Of a stretch of 64,000 nt of DNA, positions 11,183-21,891 are shown in pieces. Within the stretch, counting starts at the first letter, position 1; each line of letters opens with the position of its first letter. The notes beneath the pieces were generated by a model that worked only from the letters and a program-made list of their open reading frames with translations, was not told the DNA's origin and made no database searches. The DNA comes from Batkoa obscura (lineage: Eukaryota > Entomophthoromycota > Entomophthoromycetes > Entomophthorales > Batkoaceae): contig JASVEC010000020.1 in NCBI GenBank assembly GCA_030770535.1, positions 1-64,000 on the forward strand, read 5' to 3'. The translations under genes were made by a program, and so were the position numbers.

Positions 11183-12130
11183 ATGTCATATCTATTATTA
11201 ATACTCTACTATTTCATAAATCAATTACATTGTCATATCCAAATGAAATACCCTCCACCTCGACGCTCAACTTTTAATAAAGTATATCCTGGTGAACCAG
11301 ATTACGATATGAGCTCACCTATTAACCTATCACAATTTCCATGTAAAGGGTATGCTCCAGGACCAATAGTAGCAAGCTATACCGCTGGTGGTACTATCCC
11401 GGTAGAATTGTATGGTACTGCTACACACAATGGCGGCCATTGCCAATTTTCATTATCATATGATAACGGAGCTACTTTTGTTGTGATATCAACAATAATG
11501 AATGATTGTTTAACAAACAATAATATGAACTATAATATAAAAATACCTGAACAAGTACCACAAGCAGATAAGCTAATATTTTCATGGACATGGGTGAATA
11601 GATCTGGTAATAGGGAGTATTACATGAATTGTGCAGACATACAAATTAAAAATAGTTTGAAGGAATGTAGCTATACTAATAAAAAAATGCTAGTAGCAAA
11701 TTTACAAGGTTATCCAACAATCCCTGAATTCCCTAATGCAAGCTCATACTGTGGTGCTGATTTGTATGACAAATGTGAAAATGTGACTGTAAATTCAAAT
11801 AATATACAATCAAGTTATGTTCAACCTAATAATAACACAGAAAATTATAACAACTACAATTTATTAAGTTATAACAAAAGCAATAAAAATAAAAATATAG
11901 CAAGCCATAGTAGCAGCAACCCAGGGAACTTTAATAACAGCATATCAAATACAAACCGTAATAGCTATTCTGACCAGTTGCTATTGATCAAAAAGAAATT
12001 TGATATTCAAGTACAACAATTAAATGAGCAATATAATCAGGGTAAAATAGACCAAATAAATTTTAGTAATAAATTAAATGACATGCAAAAAAAGTTTGAT
12101 ACAGATTGCTTATCATTAAAAAATATTTAA
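11183..12130 (+). CDS. Secreted AA11-like lytic polysaccharide monooxygenase (LPMO1)
   Basis: Intronless, 315 aa. A hydrophobic signal peptide ends at about residue 17, so the mature protein would start at His18 (HIQMKYPPPRR). That histidine and His82 in ATHNGGHCQFSLSYD would form the copper histidine brace, and Tyr147 in GNREYYMNCADI is the expected axial tyrosine. The core (18-155), with FSWTWVNRSGNREYYMNC near its end, matches auxiliary activity family 11, whose characterised members cleave chitin oxidatively. An Asn-rich linker follows (about 200-265). The last 50 residues form a charged helical segment with LNEQYNQGKIDQINFSNKL, resembling a SHOCT domain, which is unusual on a secreted enzyme. 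A paralogue lies at 18614. Confidence 0.9.
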   Translation: MSYLLLILYYFINQLHCHIQMKYPPPRRSTFNKVYPGEPDYDMSSPINLSQFPCKGYAPGPIVASYTAGGTIPVELYGTATHNGGHCQFSLSYDNGATFVVISTIMNDCLTNNNMNYNIKIPEQVPQADKLIFSWTWVNRSGNREYYMNCADIQIKNSLKECSYTNKKMLVANLQGYPTIPEFPNASSYCGADLYDKCENVTVNSNNIQSSYVQPNNNTENYNNYNLLSYNKSNKNKNIASHSSSNPGNFNNSISNTNRNSYSDQLLLIKKKFDIQVQQLNEQYNQGKIDQINFSNKLNDMQKKFDTDCLSLKNI

Positions 12131-12478
12131 ATAAATAATTATTTTATAGCTTTTCAAATTTCATTTTTTTTTTACTGTCAATTCCATTTTGATTTCTATT
12201 ACCGATTTTATATTTATTTGTTGCTACTTCATTATTTATCAAATTTTAAAAATAGAGGAAAGTTTTATATCATTCAAGTACTAATAAAATTTAACAGTTT
12301 CTAAAAAATACTATTGTATAGTACAGATACTCTTAGTAGTGGCTGCTATTATGTTATTATTACACTACTATTTAATGTTTTGAAAAGGGATTTATTGAAG
12401 AATAAAAAATTCTATTTTTTACGTCATCACTTTAGCTATAAATCGCTACTTTTAAATTATAGTGTTTTTTTTAAATCT

Positions 12479-13135
12479 ATGAGTCGTTCAATAAAATTTT
12501 GGTTTGAATACTCAAGCCCTTATTCTGCTATAAGTGTCTATGAAATATTAGCATTAGCCAAACGAGGTGATTTCTCAAAAAATAGTTTAATTATTGAACC
12601 CCGTCCTCTTTTATTAGGTGCTTTACTAAAAAAATTAGAGCTACCTGTTGTACCTTTTGCAAGCAATGAACCAAAGTTCAATTATATGTGGCACGATTCT
12701 CAAAGACAAATAGCAAAGATAAAAAGCAAATATAATTTAAAAGACTCTTTCAATATAAACAAACCGAAAGATTTTCCAATAAATGGTTTGTTGGCAGCAA
12801 GAGCAACCATTTCTTTACAAAATGAGATAAAGGACACTAATAGCCAAAATTTATTAAATTTTATATTAAAAATGTACGACTATTCCTTTAATAAGGATAT
12901 TGATATTAATGACAAGGACTTGATTAAAGAAGAAATAAGCTCATATTTCCCAGATTTGAATCCCGATCTTATAGTAGATAATGCTACTAAATCTGAGATT
13001 AAGGAAAGCTTAAAGGCAAATACAGAGGAAGCTTATAATCTAAATATGTTTGGTGCTCCCACATTTACTGTATCTGGAGAAATTTTTTGGGGATCTGATA
13101 GATTACATGATGCTATTGAAAAAGCTCTAGAATAA
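12479..13135 (+). CDS. DsbA-fold protein, 2-hydroxychromene-2-carboxylate isomerase / GST-kappa-like
   Basis: 218 aa from the chosen ATG at 12479 (MSRSIKFWFEYSSPYSAIS). The frame is open back to 12314, but family members start just before the FWFEYSSPYS strand, so the 55 extra residues are probably leader. Ser in SSPYSA replaces the thioredoxin cysteine, as in HCCA isomerases and GST kappa, and NMFGAPTFTVSGEIFWGSDR supplies the cis-proline loop and C-terminal helix. Members use glutathione in isomerisation of aromatic degradation products or in detoxification; the substrate here is unknown. There is no intron. If the upstream ATG were used, the basic extension could be a mitochondrial presequence. 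Confidence 0.8.
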   Translation: MSRSIKFWFEYSSPYSAISVYEILALAKRGDFSKNSLIIEPRPLLLGALLKKLELPVVPFASNEPKFNYMWHDSQRQIAKIKSKYNLKDSFNINKPKDFPINGLLAARATISLQNEIKDTNSQNLLNFILKMYDYSFNKDIDINDKDLIKEEISSYFPDLNPDLIVDNATKSEIKESLKANTEEAYNLNMFGAPTFTVSGEIFWGSDRLHDAIEKALE

Positions 13136-13337
13136 TACTTTGACTTCAAATATTATTAAATCTCACTAGACATCAATATATATGTTGTTAATTAATTTTT
13201 TACTATACTAGCTTTATGAGTTTATTTAAATATACATTAACTCTTTAATAACTTATAAGAAGTCCACTATTTTTAAACATCAGTATATTATATCTTATAT
13301 TTAAATTCTGGATCTTTTTTAACATGATTTAACTAGT

Positions 13338-13443
13338 ATATAGGGATGTATTTTTGTATTTGAGGATTTTATTACCAATTTTTCGCTCAAATAGCGCTTA
13401 AAAGATGGAAAAAGTGATGAAGCCAAAAAGACACTTCCTATAT
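13338..13443 (+). mobile_element. Foldback MITE copy 5
   Basis: Ends ATATAGGGATGT and CACTTCCTATAT with core AAATAGCGCTTAAAAGATGG. It is the left member of a convergent pair with copy 6. Confidence 0.88.
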
Positions 13444-13643
13444 GACTTATAATAGTCCAAATTTTAAAAACTCAATATTACTACTGATATTTAACCTATT
13501 AGTTCTGCTTTTGTGGTCTTAGAATTTTTATGTGAGTAAAGGCAGTCAAAAAATAGTTAAACAGCCACTACACTAATTGAAAAAGATAGCATTGGAATAA
13601 GCACTGTTTTTAGATATAAAGGCTATTTCCTGTGCAACTAACA

Positions 13644-13750
13644 ATATGTGGACGTTTTTTTTTGACTTCGTTACTTTTTCCATCTTTTAAGCGCTATTTG
13701 AGCGAAAAATTGGTAATAAAATTCTTAAATACAGGAATACATCGCCATAT
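13644..13750 (-). mobile_element. Foldback MITE copy 6
   Basis: Opposite orientation to copy 5, 200 bp away. Ends ATATGTGGACGT and ACATCGCCATAT, core TTAAGCGCTATTTGAGCG. It lies about 400 bp before the LACTB1 start. Confidence 0.88.
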
Positions 13751-14146
13751 AGTATTTGATATGTACACGAAAAGTTCCGAAGATATAAAAACCGACATGC
13801 ATTAAGCAATATCCCCTGATGCTACTAAACCATTATTATGTATAGTGGCAATAAATTTTATTATACACCATCAACTAATAATTATAGAAAAAGCAAACAT
13901 TTTGTTTTAATATTAATATAACGAAATATACCTCAATCTATGTGTAGTTGACCCTTTAAATTTACAAAATTGGTGATTGACCCGAAAAATTTCCTTATTT
14001 CAATTCTAGTTTATTTATTAATCAAATCATGAAGAATAATTGATTAGACTTAAAACCTTCAAGCTTTTATGAAATATATAATCGATATTGGTAAACAAAT
14101 AAGGTATAAAAAGAAAAAAATATACTTCTTAAATTAAATTTGTAAC

Positions 14147-15600
14147 ATGACTATTTCAACTCCAACGATTATTTCTATCTCTCTTACTTCTGCTTATTTA
14201 CTATATGTAGTAAGCAAAAAAAATGAATTTTTTCCTTGGTATTCAAGAATATTTGGACTATTTAAACCAACGTATAAGATCAAGGGTGACGTAGATGAAG
14301 AATTTAAAGATGTACAAGATATTTTCAAGAAAGCTTTTTTAAATGGTGAAGAAGTAGGCTCCTCAGTTTCAGTTTATTCAAACGGTAAGCTTAAAGTTGA
14401 GCTATATGGCGGATATGCAAATTTTGAGAACGGAGAAGAGTATACTTCAAATACTCTTAACTTGGTATATTCTAGCTCAAAATTTATGGTAATAATTACA
14501 CATTTATGTATTAAAAACACAATAACATCTTTATAGGCTACTTGCGTAATAGCAAGATTGGTGGATCAAGGATTATTAACTTATGATCAAAAAGTGGTTG
14601 AAATTTGGCCTGAATTCGGTAAAAGCGGAAAAGAACAAGTAACTATTTCAGATGTATTAAAACATGAAGCTGGGATACCTTATTTTGATGACCCTCAACC
14701 ATCTTTAGAAGAAGTATATGATCATAAAAAATTAAAATTAGTTTTGGAAAATCAGAGACATGTATTTGATGGAGAAAGAGTTCGATGCTATCATGGCGTT
14801 ACAAGAGGGTTAATTTTGAATGAAATATCTCGCTTAGTTGACCCACAACATCGCTCTATTGGACAGATTTATAGACAAGAAATAAATAAAGAGTTTGATA
14901 TGGAATTTTATCTTGGATTAAATAGCCCTCAATTAGAAAGAAGAGCTAAATGGTATATGCCATCGATAGTCGATTTATTAGCTTCTTTATTTTTACCTAA
15001 AGTGTTAGTTGGGAATAAAGCTGTCAAAATAGATAAAAGAGTAGGAGGAAGCAACTCAAATATGAGTAAAGTTAATAAATTTAAGTATTCTAAAGATAAA
15101 GATATACCAAACGCAACAGACTGGCATAAGATTGAATTGCCAAGTATAAATGGATTTACTAATTCAAAAACAGTAATCACTATAATAGTAATCAAAGCAC
15201 TAACTTGTTAATTAATTTTATAATCTTTTAGCTGGCTAAAATGGCAAATATTTTTGCAAACCGTGGTAAACTTGATGATAAAGTATTTATATCAAAAGAA
15301 ACTTTTATTACAGCTATGAGCGAACAAACAAAAGCTTTAGATCAAGCCGTTTATTTAGACTTTATTTTAACTAAAGGGGGATTTGGGATATTTACTTTCG
15401 ACCAGCTTAAAGATGAAAAAGGCGAAAATATACCCTTCTATGGCTGGGGAGGCTTTGGTGGCTCAATAGTTGTCTTTAACCCGGACTATAACTTTTCTTT
15501 TGCATACGTTACAAATGGCTGTCAACTTGAAATGTTTGGGGAAGGAAGGGGCTCTAAGCTTATTATACCAGCTTTTAAAAGCCATTTGAAAACTATTTAG
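14147..15600 (+). CDS. LACTB-type serine beta-lactamase-fold protein (paralogue 1)
   Basis: Three exons (14147-14488, 14537-15172, 15232-15600) give 448 aa. An N-terminal hydrophobic segment (about residues 5-22) suggests a membrane anchor. The catalytic SxxK reads S109-S-S-K112 in VYSSSKFM, and YHGVTRG supplies the tyrosine motif of the class C/esterase fold. The C-terminal GWGGFGGS replaces the KTG-type strand. Eukaryotic members are esterases or proteases of unsettled substrate, not antibiotic resistance enzymes. Intron 1 falls right after the SxxK motif, exactly as in the second copy at 63065. A foldback MITE begins two bases after the stop codon and must form part of the 3' end. Confidence 0.88.
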
Positions 15601-15602
15601 CG

Positions 15603-15704
15603 TATAGGGCTGTCTTTTGTTTCACCACTTTTTCCATCTTTTAAACGCTATTTAAGTGGAAAAGCTATTAGTAAAATTCTCAAACAAAAAATACATTCCT
15701 ATAT
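15603..15704 (-). mobile_element. Foldback MITE copy 7, in the LACTB1 3' flank
   Basis: Starts two bases after the LACTB1 stop codon. Ends TATAGGGCTGT and ACATTCCTATAT; core TTAAACGCTATTTAAGTG. Confidence 0.87.
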
Positions 15705-15885
15705 TAAAGTAACATTATTATTATACCCTTAAATTGATACTTGATCTTAATTTTATTATATTATATAGTCATATATGGTTTAATGTAACAAACACAAAAC
15801 TACTTGAGTTATTAGTAATGATAAAATTAAAATAAAAAACACTATTTCTTTTGTGAATTTTAATATTTAGGATAAAATACTATAG

Positions 15886-16794
15886 CTAACTAGATACTTT
15901 AGGAACATGACCAGAAGAATTTAAATCATGTATAAGATCTTTAAGACGATTAATATCTTTAACATTAGCATTATTTTTGGTATTGATATTATTTCCTGAA
16001 GTCAAAATAGTTGAAACCAAATCCCATTCAGATTTACCTTGATTTACGTCTTGATCATTAGAATAAACACTATGAAATACTTAGAATTATTGAATTAAAA
16101 ATAAAGTGAATTTACCGTCCAATCTCATTAATTTTGCTCTCTTTTTTACTTTGATATTCTCTATAAAACTTATCAAGAGAGCGTTGAGCTTCCTCTTTGA
16201 TATTTTGATGTTTTTCAATTTCTCTACGATCTTTGTCTCCCAAACGATCTTGAAATTGAACTTTCCAGTTTCTAAATTTAACATTTAGTTTTATTTATTT
16301 AAGAACATTTGTAAATTACTTAACAAAATCGGATTCAATTTCTAAGTTTTGATAACTAGAACTAGGCGCTTGACTTAAACTAGAATATCTATCTGGTGAT
16401 GTTACTCCAGTAAAGTTGTTGGAAACATTGTCATTGTTTATACTGAATGAGTTTGATGGACTAAAGAGTTCATTTTGGTTATTATTTCCCTAAACATTAT
16501 TAAAACAAAAAAATTAGTAAAAAAATGTATTACCTGAGATTGAAATTTGTCTTCAGTTTTCGAAGAATTTGAAAATATATTGCTTTCGCTAAAATCGTTA
16601 TCTCCAAAGGGTAATGGCACATTTTGTGGCGAAGTATAATTATCCAAATCAATATTGGAGGTAGAAGGCATTTCGCTTGTACCAGCAATAAAATCAACAT
16701 CATCCCCTAACATTTCTTTTTCTCTTGCTAAAAAATCTGCTGCTGGGTCTTCGAATTCAAAATCATTTGTACTAAAGTCACCAAATTCTTCCAT
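15886..16794 (-). CDS. Clathrin light chain
   Basis: Four exons on the minus strand (16794-16534, 16489-16320, 16271-16116, 16069-15886) give 256 aa starting MEEFGDFSTNDFEFEDPAAD. The N-terminal acidic segment contains the family's DPAADFLAREKE signature. The central coiled coil reads NWKVQFQDRLGDKD, then IEKHQNIKEEAQRSLDKFY, and a C-terminal segment contains GKSEWDLVSTIL. Clathrin light chain binds the heavy-chain leg and regulates triskelion assembly in endocytosis and Golgi traffic. The assignment rests on the order of these segments and the length. Exon 3 reads through in other frames on both strands, which are shadows. Confidence 0.9.
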
Positions 16795-17100
16795 TTTATA
16801 AATAAAAATAATTTTTCTTGCTGTAATCGTTTTCTGTAAATATTGTTGTTGTTTACTAAGTCTTTTAACCAATCACATTCGAACTTGTAATGTATAAAAA
16901 CCTGTCATAATTTAAATCATAATAATTAAAAAATATTGTATCAGGACTTATTAGTATATTATATATGTTGCGATGTTTTTATTGAACTAAACTTAAACAA
17001 CTATACATTAATTTTATTAGTATCCATGGATTGATATTTATACTCATGTGGTATTCACATTTGTAAATAAGGTAATTAAAGATAAAGATTCTTAAATATC

Positions 17101-17206
17101 TATAAGGGGATGTGTTTTTTTGTTTAAGAATTTTACTAACAATCTTTCCGCTTAAATAGCGCTTAAAAATGGAAAAAGTAATGAAGTCAAAAAAAACATT
17201 TTTATT
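17101..17206 (+). mobile_element. Foldback MITE copy 8
   Basis: Starts TATAAGGGGATGTG, core AAATAGCGCTTAAAAATGG, right end eroded (AACATTTTTATTG). Left member of a convergent pair. Confidence 0.85.
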
Positions 17207-17342
17207 GTCAAACTATGGTTTTTCAATATCATAGTTCTCTATTGCTTTGAATAATAAATGTGACCATAGTTTTTAATAAAGAATTATTTTAAATTTCATA
17301 TATGAGAAACGGACAAAGTACTAGAACAGAAAACATTTTTAT

Positions 17343-17447
17343 ATATGAGGCTGTTTTTTTGGTTTCATTACTTTTTCCATTTTTTAAGCACTATTTAAGC
17401 GGAAAGATTGTTAGTAAAATTCTTAAACAAACAAATAATATTCATAT
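17343..17447 (-). mobile_element. Foldback MITE copy 9
   Basis: Opposite orientation to copy 8, 136 bp away. It shares with copy 8 the variant GCGGAAAGATTGTTAGTAAA (inverted). Confidence 0.87.
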
Positions 17448-18314
17448 ATTATTACTATTTTGATACTATTCTTCGCTTTATGAGCAACTTCTTATAATAG
17501 GTAATAGTTTTAAATAGTGAAGTTGTTTAAAATAATAAAAAACATTTTAAAATTTCAGTTTATCTTCAAACTGAAAAGTTTCAGGTCACATTTGATTTTT
17601 TTTCTTTTAAATATAAGTAGGACTATATTTATATCAAAATTAATTAATCATTGATATGTTTTTTAAGAAAACAAAATATTTAAAAAATGAAACTAGAACT
17701 GCAAAGTCATATTTAAATGCTATCTTATTTTATTAAAAATTATCATTTATGTTTAAACATTTAACCTATTCAACTTATATAATCTTAGATGTCATAAATG
17801 ATAACAAGTTTTAGCTATTAATACTGATGTTTATTGAATGAAAATACTTAGATAGTAAAGTTTGGGGATTTGACTATTATGATAAATTATATTAAACTTT
17901 CTCCAATATTATTTTAAGCATGATTTGGTAGAAATTAATTTATAATAATAATGGCTGCATAGAAAATGAATATAGATGATTCAATAGCGAAATTGAAATA
18001 AATCTAGAGATGAGAGATTAAAGCTTTATGGATTCCAAATTTTAAGGGTTTCTAAAACCAAAAATATAACTACTTTTTATCCCATAAAAATTTTAATTTT
18101 TACTATTTCAAGTTACACTAAATTATGCTAGAAGATTAATCACCATTTAAAAAGATTGACCATATGCAAATTGTTTAAAAGTTGAACTAAGGAAACTTGG
18201 CAGTAGCAAATTAGCGATAATAACAATAATAACAAACGGTGTTTAATAAATAACAATATGAACAATTGAAGGTTAAATGAGAATGAAATAAATATATATA
18301 TTTTAAATTAAAAA

Positions 18315-18334
18315 GTGGATTTTTTACCGCCTAA
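18315..18334 (+). promoter_or_regulatory. Candidate motif upstream of LPMO2
   Basis: GTGGATTTTTTACCGCCTAA, 299 bp before the ATG, resembles the string 127 bp before the LPMO1 start. Confidence 0.28.
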
Positions 18335-18535
18335 ATTTTATTCTATTTCTAGCATCTATACTTTATTTAGACAAAACCTAAACTTCACCTCTTGAAATTT
18401 ATGCATAAACAGTGGATTTAATTGTTAAGACTAACTTTGCTTTAAGCCCCACAATGTGTTCAATTTAAATGGAAGTTGAGATAATCTTAGGGGTAAAATA
18501 AGTGATGATGAACTATATGCTTACCATTTCAATGG

Positions 18536-18545
18536 TATATAAATA
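18536..18545 (+). promoter_or_regulatory. TATA box of LPMO2
   Basis: TATATAAATA begins 78 bp before the ATG at 18614. Confidence 0.5.
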
Positions 18546-18613
18546 CCAGCTTTGGTTCCCTGTACAAATATTATAATTTCGATATACCCAAATTATTTAC
18601 TTAATTAAACATA

Positions 18614-19576
18614 ATGAAATATACTTTGAGCAAAACTTTTATTTCCCTTAATCTTATTGCCACTTACCTTGCACATGTTGAGATGCAAAGTCCCCCACCA
18701 CGTAAATCTCAATTTAATAAAGGCTATGGCCAAGCTCCGGACTTTGATATGAACTCGCCTTTGGGTGCTTTTCCTTGTAAAGGTTACGGCAAAGGACCTT
18801 CTGTTCAAAGTGTAAGCGCTGGGAGCCCAATCCAAGTAAAATTACTAGGAGAAGCTAGTCATAATGGTGGACACTGTCAGTTTTCATTGTCATATGATAA
18901 CGGAGCTACTTTTGTTGTAATTAAAACAATAATGTCTGAGTGTTTACGTGCAGATGGCTATGATTATAATGTTCAAATTCCTAAAGAGGCACCAAACGGC
19001 GATGTAATTTTTGCCTGGAGTTGGGTTAATCGCACTGGTAATAGAGAATACTACATGAACTGTGCAGATATTACAATTACGGGATCAAGTTCAAATAGCT
19101 TGAGTGGACCTAAATTACTTGTTGCTAATATACCAGGATATCCAACTATTCCTGAATTTACCGACGGAGGTTATGATGGTTCTGATCTATACTCAAAATG
19201 CCCAAAAGTGGCTGTAAATGGAAGCGGTGCTTCTTCTCAAAATTCAACTGCCACATATCAATCCTCATCACGAAACAGTTATTCTTCTCAACATCTACCA
19301 CAAAGTGGCTATTCTTCCCAAACTCCTCCACAAAATAGCTCCTCCTCTCCTCAGTCTTCACCACAAAACGAGTACGCTTATGACAACTCTTCACCAAAGA
19401 ATAACTACTCAGTTTCACAACCATCACCTCAAAGTATTGCTTACACAGCTACTCCAATAGCACCAAGCACTAACAGCTATGCTACTACACCAACTCAAGG
19501 ATATGCGCAAGTTAATATCCCTTCAGGCGCAGTTGATTACAACACTATTTCATATCCACCATACAAAGGTAACTAA
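18614..19576 (+). CDS. Secreted AA11-like lytic polysaccharide monooxygenase (LPMO2)
   Basis: Intronless, 320 aa. The signal peptide ends at Ala20, so mature His21 (HVEMQSPPPRKS) would be the first copper ligand, His83 in ASHNGGHCQFSLSYD the second and Tyr147 in NREYYMNCADI the axial residue. The catalytic core (21-155) is closely related to LPMO1 at 11183, with identical stretches such as GGHCQFSLSYDNGATFVV. The tails differ: here about 120 residues of Ser, Gln, Pro and Tyr in loose repeats (such as SSPQSSPQN), likely an O-glycosylated linker, with no charged helix. Known AA11 enzymes act on chitin, so roles in self wall remodelling or in attack on arthropod or fungal chitin are possible. 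Confidence 0.9.
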   Translation: MKYTLSKTFISLNLIATYLAHVEMQSPPPRKSQFNKGYGQAPDFDMNSPLGAFPCKGYGKGPSVQSVSAGSPIQVKLLGEASHNGGHCQFSLSYDNGATFVVIKTIMSECLRADGYDYNVQIPKEAPNGDVIFAWSWVNRTGNREYYMNCADITITGSSSNSLSGPKLLVANIPGYPTIPEFTDGGYDGSDLYSKCPKVAVNGSGASSQNSTATYQSSSRNSYSSQHLPQSGYSSQTPPQNSSSSPQSSPQNEYAYDNSSPKNNYSVSQPSPQSIAYTATPIAPSTNSYATTPTQGYAQVNIPSGAVDYNTISYPPYKGN

Positions 19577-19877
19577 TTCTAGTTCACTGAGGTAGCAGAT
19601 GTAATGTGAAAAATGCCATGAAATAATATAATCATTGTACTATAGTAAAAGTTTGTATTTAAGGCAGGTTCTTAAATTCAGAAATAAATATTATCATTTA
19701 TAATTTTATTACACTTTTTCGTTATTAACATTATTGCTTTATTTTAATTTTATGATATTCTAATGCTTTTATCTTAATGAATAATTATTTCAATGAAAAA
19801 AATATGCATTTCGGCTTAAAAATTATTTGTAATGACTTTAGTTTAAAGATCAAAACTTCTTTCTTAATTATAACAAA

Positions 19878-21750
19878 ATGGAATCAGAATTAAATGAAAA
19901 GGAACACGTTGAATATCTCTTAAATGAGTTACTAAAGCTTACTCCGGAAATGAAGAAATATTTGTAAGCTTTTTAAACTGATACTTACATTTTAATTTAA
20001 TTAAACATACTAAAGTTATAGTAAGCTATGGAATGATATGAGCTCATATGATTTATATTTAATTCAAAACCAACTTGATCCCTTAAATAAAATCAAGTTA
20101 GAAGATAAGGAAATTTTAAAAAACCATAAAGGGTACAATCCCGTTGATATTGTTAATAAGCGGGCAAGGTTTGACATTCTATATGAGTTATCAAACTTTC
20201 CACATATATTAGATGCAATACTTTCTCAATTTAATTTAAAGGAATTACTAGTATTAAAAATGGTTTCAAAATCTTGGAAAAACTTTATATTAGATGAGGT
20301 TATGGCTTATAAAAGATTAAAATTTATATACTCAAATTTAGTACTATTAAATAAAGACCAAATAGACTCAAATAATAATATTATTCAGTACTATCCAACA
20401 TTTTCATACAATGATTCTTTATTACACTATTTTAAATCTCAAAAAACATTTTATAATAACCCAACTATAGAATCCCGCATATTATTAACTACAGATACTA
20501 TTAATACTAATAAAGATAACGTCTTATTCATAAAGTTTATCTTCCCATATATAGTAGTTGTAACTAAAAAATATAATGGTTGTGGCGTCATTATTTGGAA
20601 AAGCAATTTGGAATATCCAGCAGCATATAACAGTGGTTATTTACCTTTTAATTGTCCATTGCTGAGTTTTATATTTTGCAAAGAGATTACAGTAGGTTTA
20701 TCTCCAAGCTCAATAGATCTGTCACTTTTTAAAAAAGGATCCAATCCATATTTGAGCATCTATTTGGGACTATATTTAAGAGGTCATATGCCTTTAATTT
20801 TACATGTCAATCTAAGCAGTTGGGAATACAAATTAATTCCTAACAAAAGTAGTTACAAAACTACATTTTCAGTTATTTCATTAATTTATGTTGATTTCTT
20901 TGAGTTTTTAGTATTAGGAAATTCGGAGGGCAGTATATCAATTTATCATACGATAGAAATGAATTTATTGAATAATGTTATAATAGACAATAAAAGAAAT
21001 CCGGTAATAACTTTCAAACTAAAAGTTAACATTACTAAATAAAAAACATTTTAAACCTAGATAATAAGCATTGAAATCATCGACCATGATCATATTTTAG
21101 CAGTTTCGAGCTCTGGTATTGTGAAACTCCTTAAAGTGGAAGTTACAAACTCTTATGTTATACATAGTTCCAATAATGAAAGTTCATTTAACTATATTAC
21201 GCCCCAATTAAGTATGGAAACGGTTTTTGACTTTAGTATTACACCTTCAACAATGTATCCAAATGAAGGAATTAATCTTCATAAATCTATTTACAAATCG
21301 TTTAACCTTATACTTACGTCAGCATCCCATATTTATTATATAATTATTATCCCATGTGATACCAAAACTTATGCTTTAAGATTAATCCATGATCAGCCAT
21401 TACCATTTACACCCGCATCACTAGACTTTACAATCCAACCCCTATCGTTTTATTTATTGAAACAAAATGTAATAATTTCAATAGATATAGCAAACCTAAG
21501 GGAGTCTGAGCGAAAAGTTCCGATCTTCGGAATCATGCTATCTAATAGCATTAGTTCATCTCCATGTCTTATCGTGCTAAACTTAAAAAAGAACTCTAAT
21601 AATGACTTTATATTGGAAAATAAAGAAGTAAAAGGGGTACTTACCAAACATACAAGGGTTGGTATTATGAAATGTCTAGGGCCAGATTTATTAGCAGTTT
21701 CAGACAAACATGGTTTATTATGGCTTATGAGAATAACAGAAATAAACTAA
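19878..21750 (+). CDS. F-box protein, probable substrate adaptor
   Basis: Three exons (19878-19963, 20022-21003, 21061-21750) give about 585 aa. The short first exon (MESELNEKEHVEYLLNELLK) is joined by a splice that continues FKLWNDMSSYDLY. An F-box-like helix set lies at about residues 85-125 (FPHILDAILSQF, LKELLVLKMVSKSWKNFI). The rest consists of alternating short hydrophobic strands, like a beta-propeller, but I cannot count clear WD repeats. F-box proteins link substrates to SCF ubiquitin ligases through Skp1. For the second intron I chose the 57-nt version with donor GTAATA at 21004; a 36-nt version starting at 21025 also keeps the frame. Confidence 0.65.
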
Positions 21751-21891
21751 AGAGCATATTTTAAACAAAAACTCAAATTTTGCAAACACTTTCATAAAGT
21801 AAATTATTTTATAGAATATTTTTATCTTTGGTGTTGATAATAATAGGATTAAACTTAACATTTTAGATTTTCACTTTATCAATATAGACGA

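Larger units (their letters stand above)
16795..18613. other. Intergenic spacer with a MITE pair
   Basis: About 1.8 kb upstream of clathrin light chain and LPMO2. Apart from MITE copies 8 and 9 and the LPMO2 promoter signals, it holds plain AT-rich DNA with no convincing ORF. Confidence 0.55.

Noticed and set aside
12314-12478. Upstream in-frame extension of the DsbA-like protein
   Set aside because: Family members begin just before the first strand at 12479; the extension has no similarity and may be untranslated. A mitochondrial leader is not excluded.
16106-16288. Plus-strand frame over clathrin light chain exon 3
   Set aside because: Antisense shadow; the minus strand encodes the conserved coiled coil.
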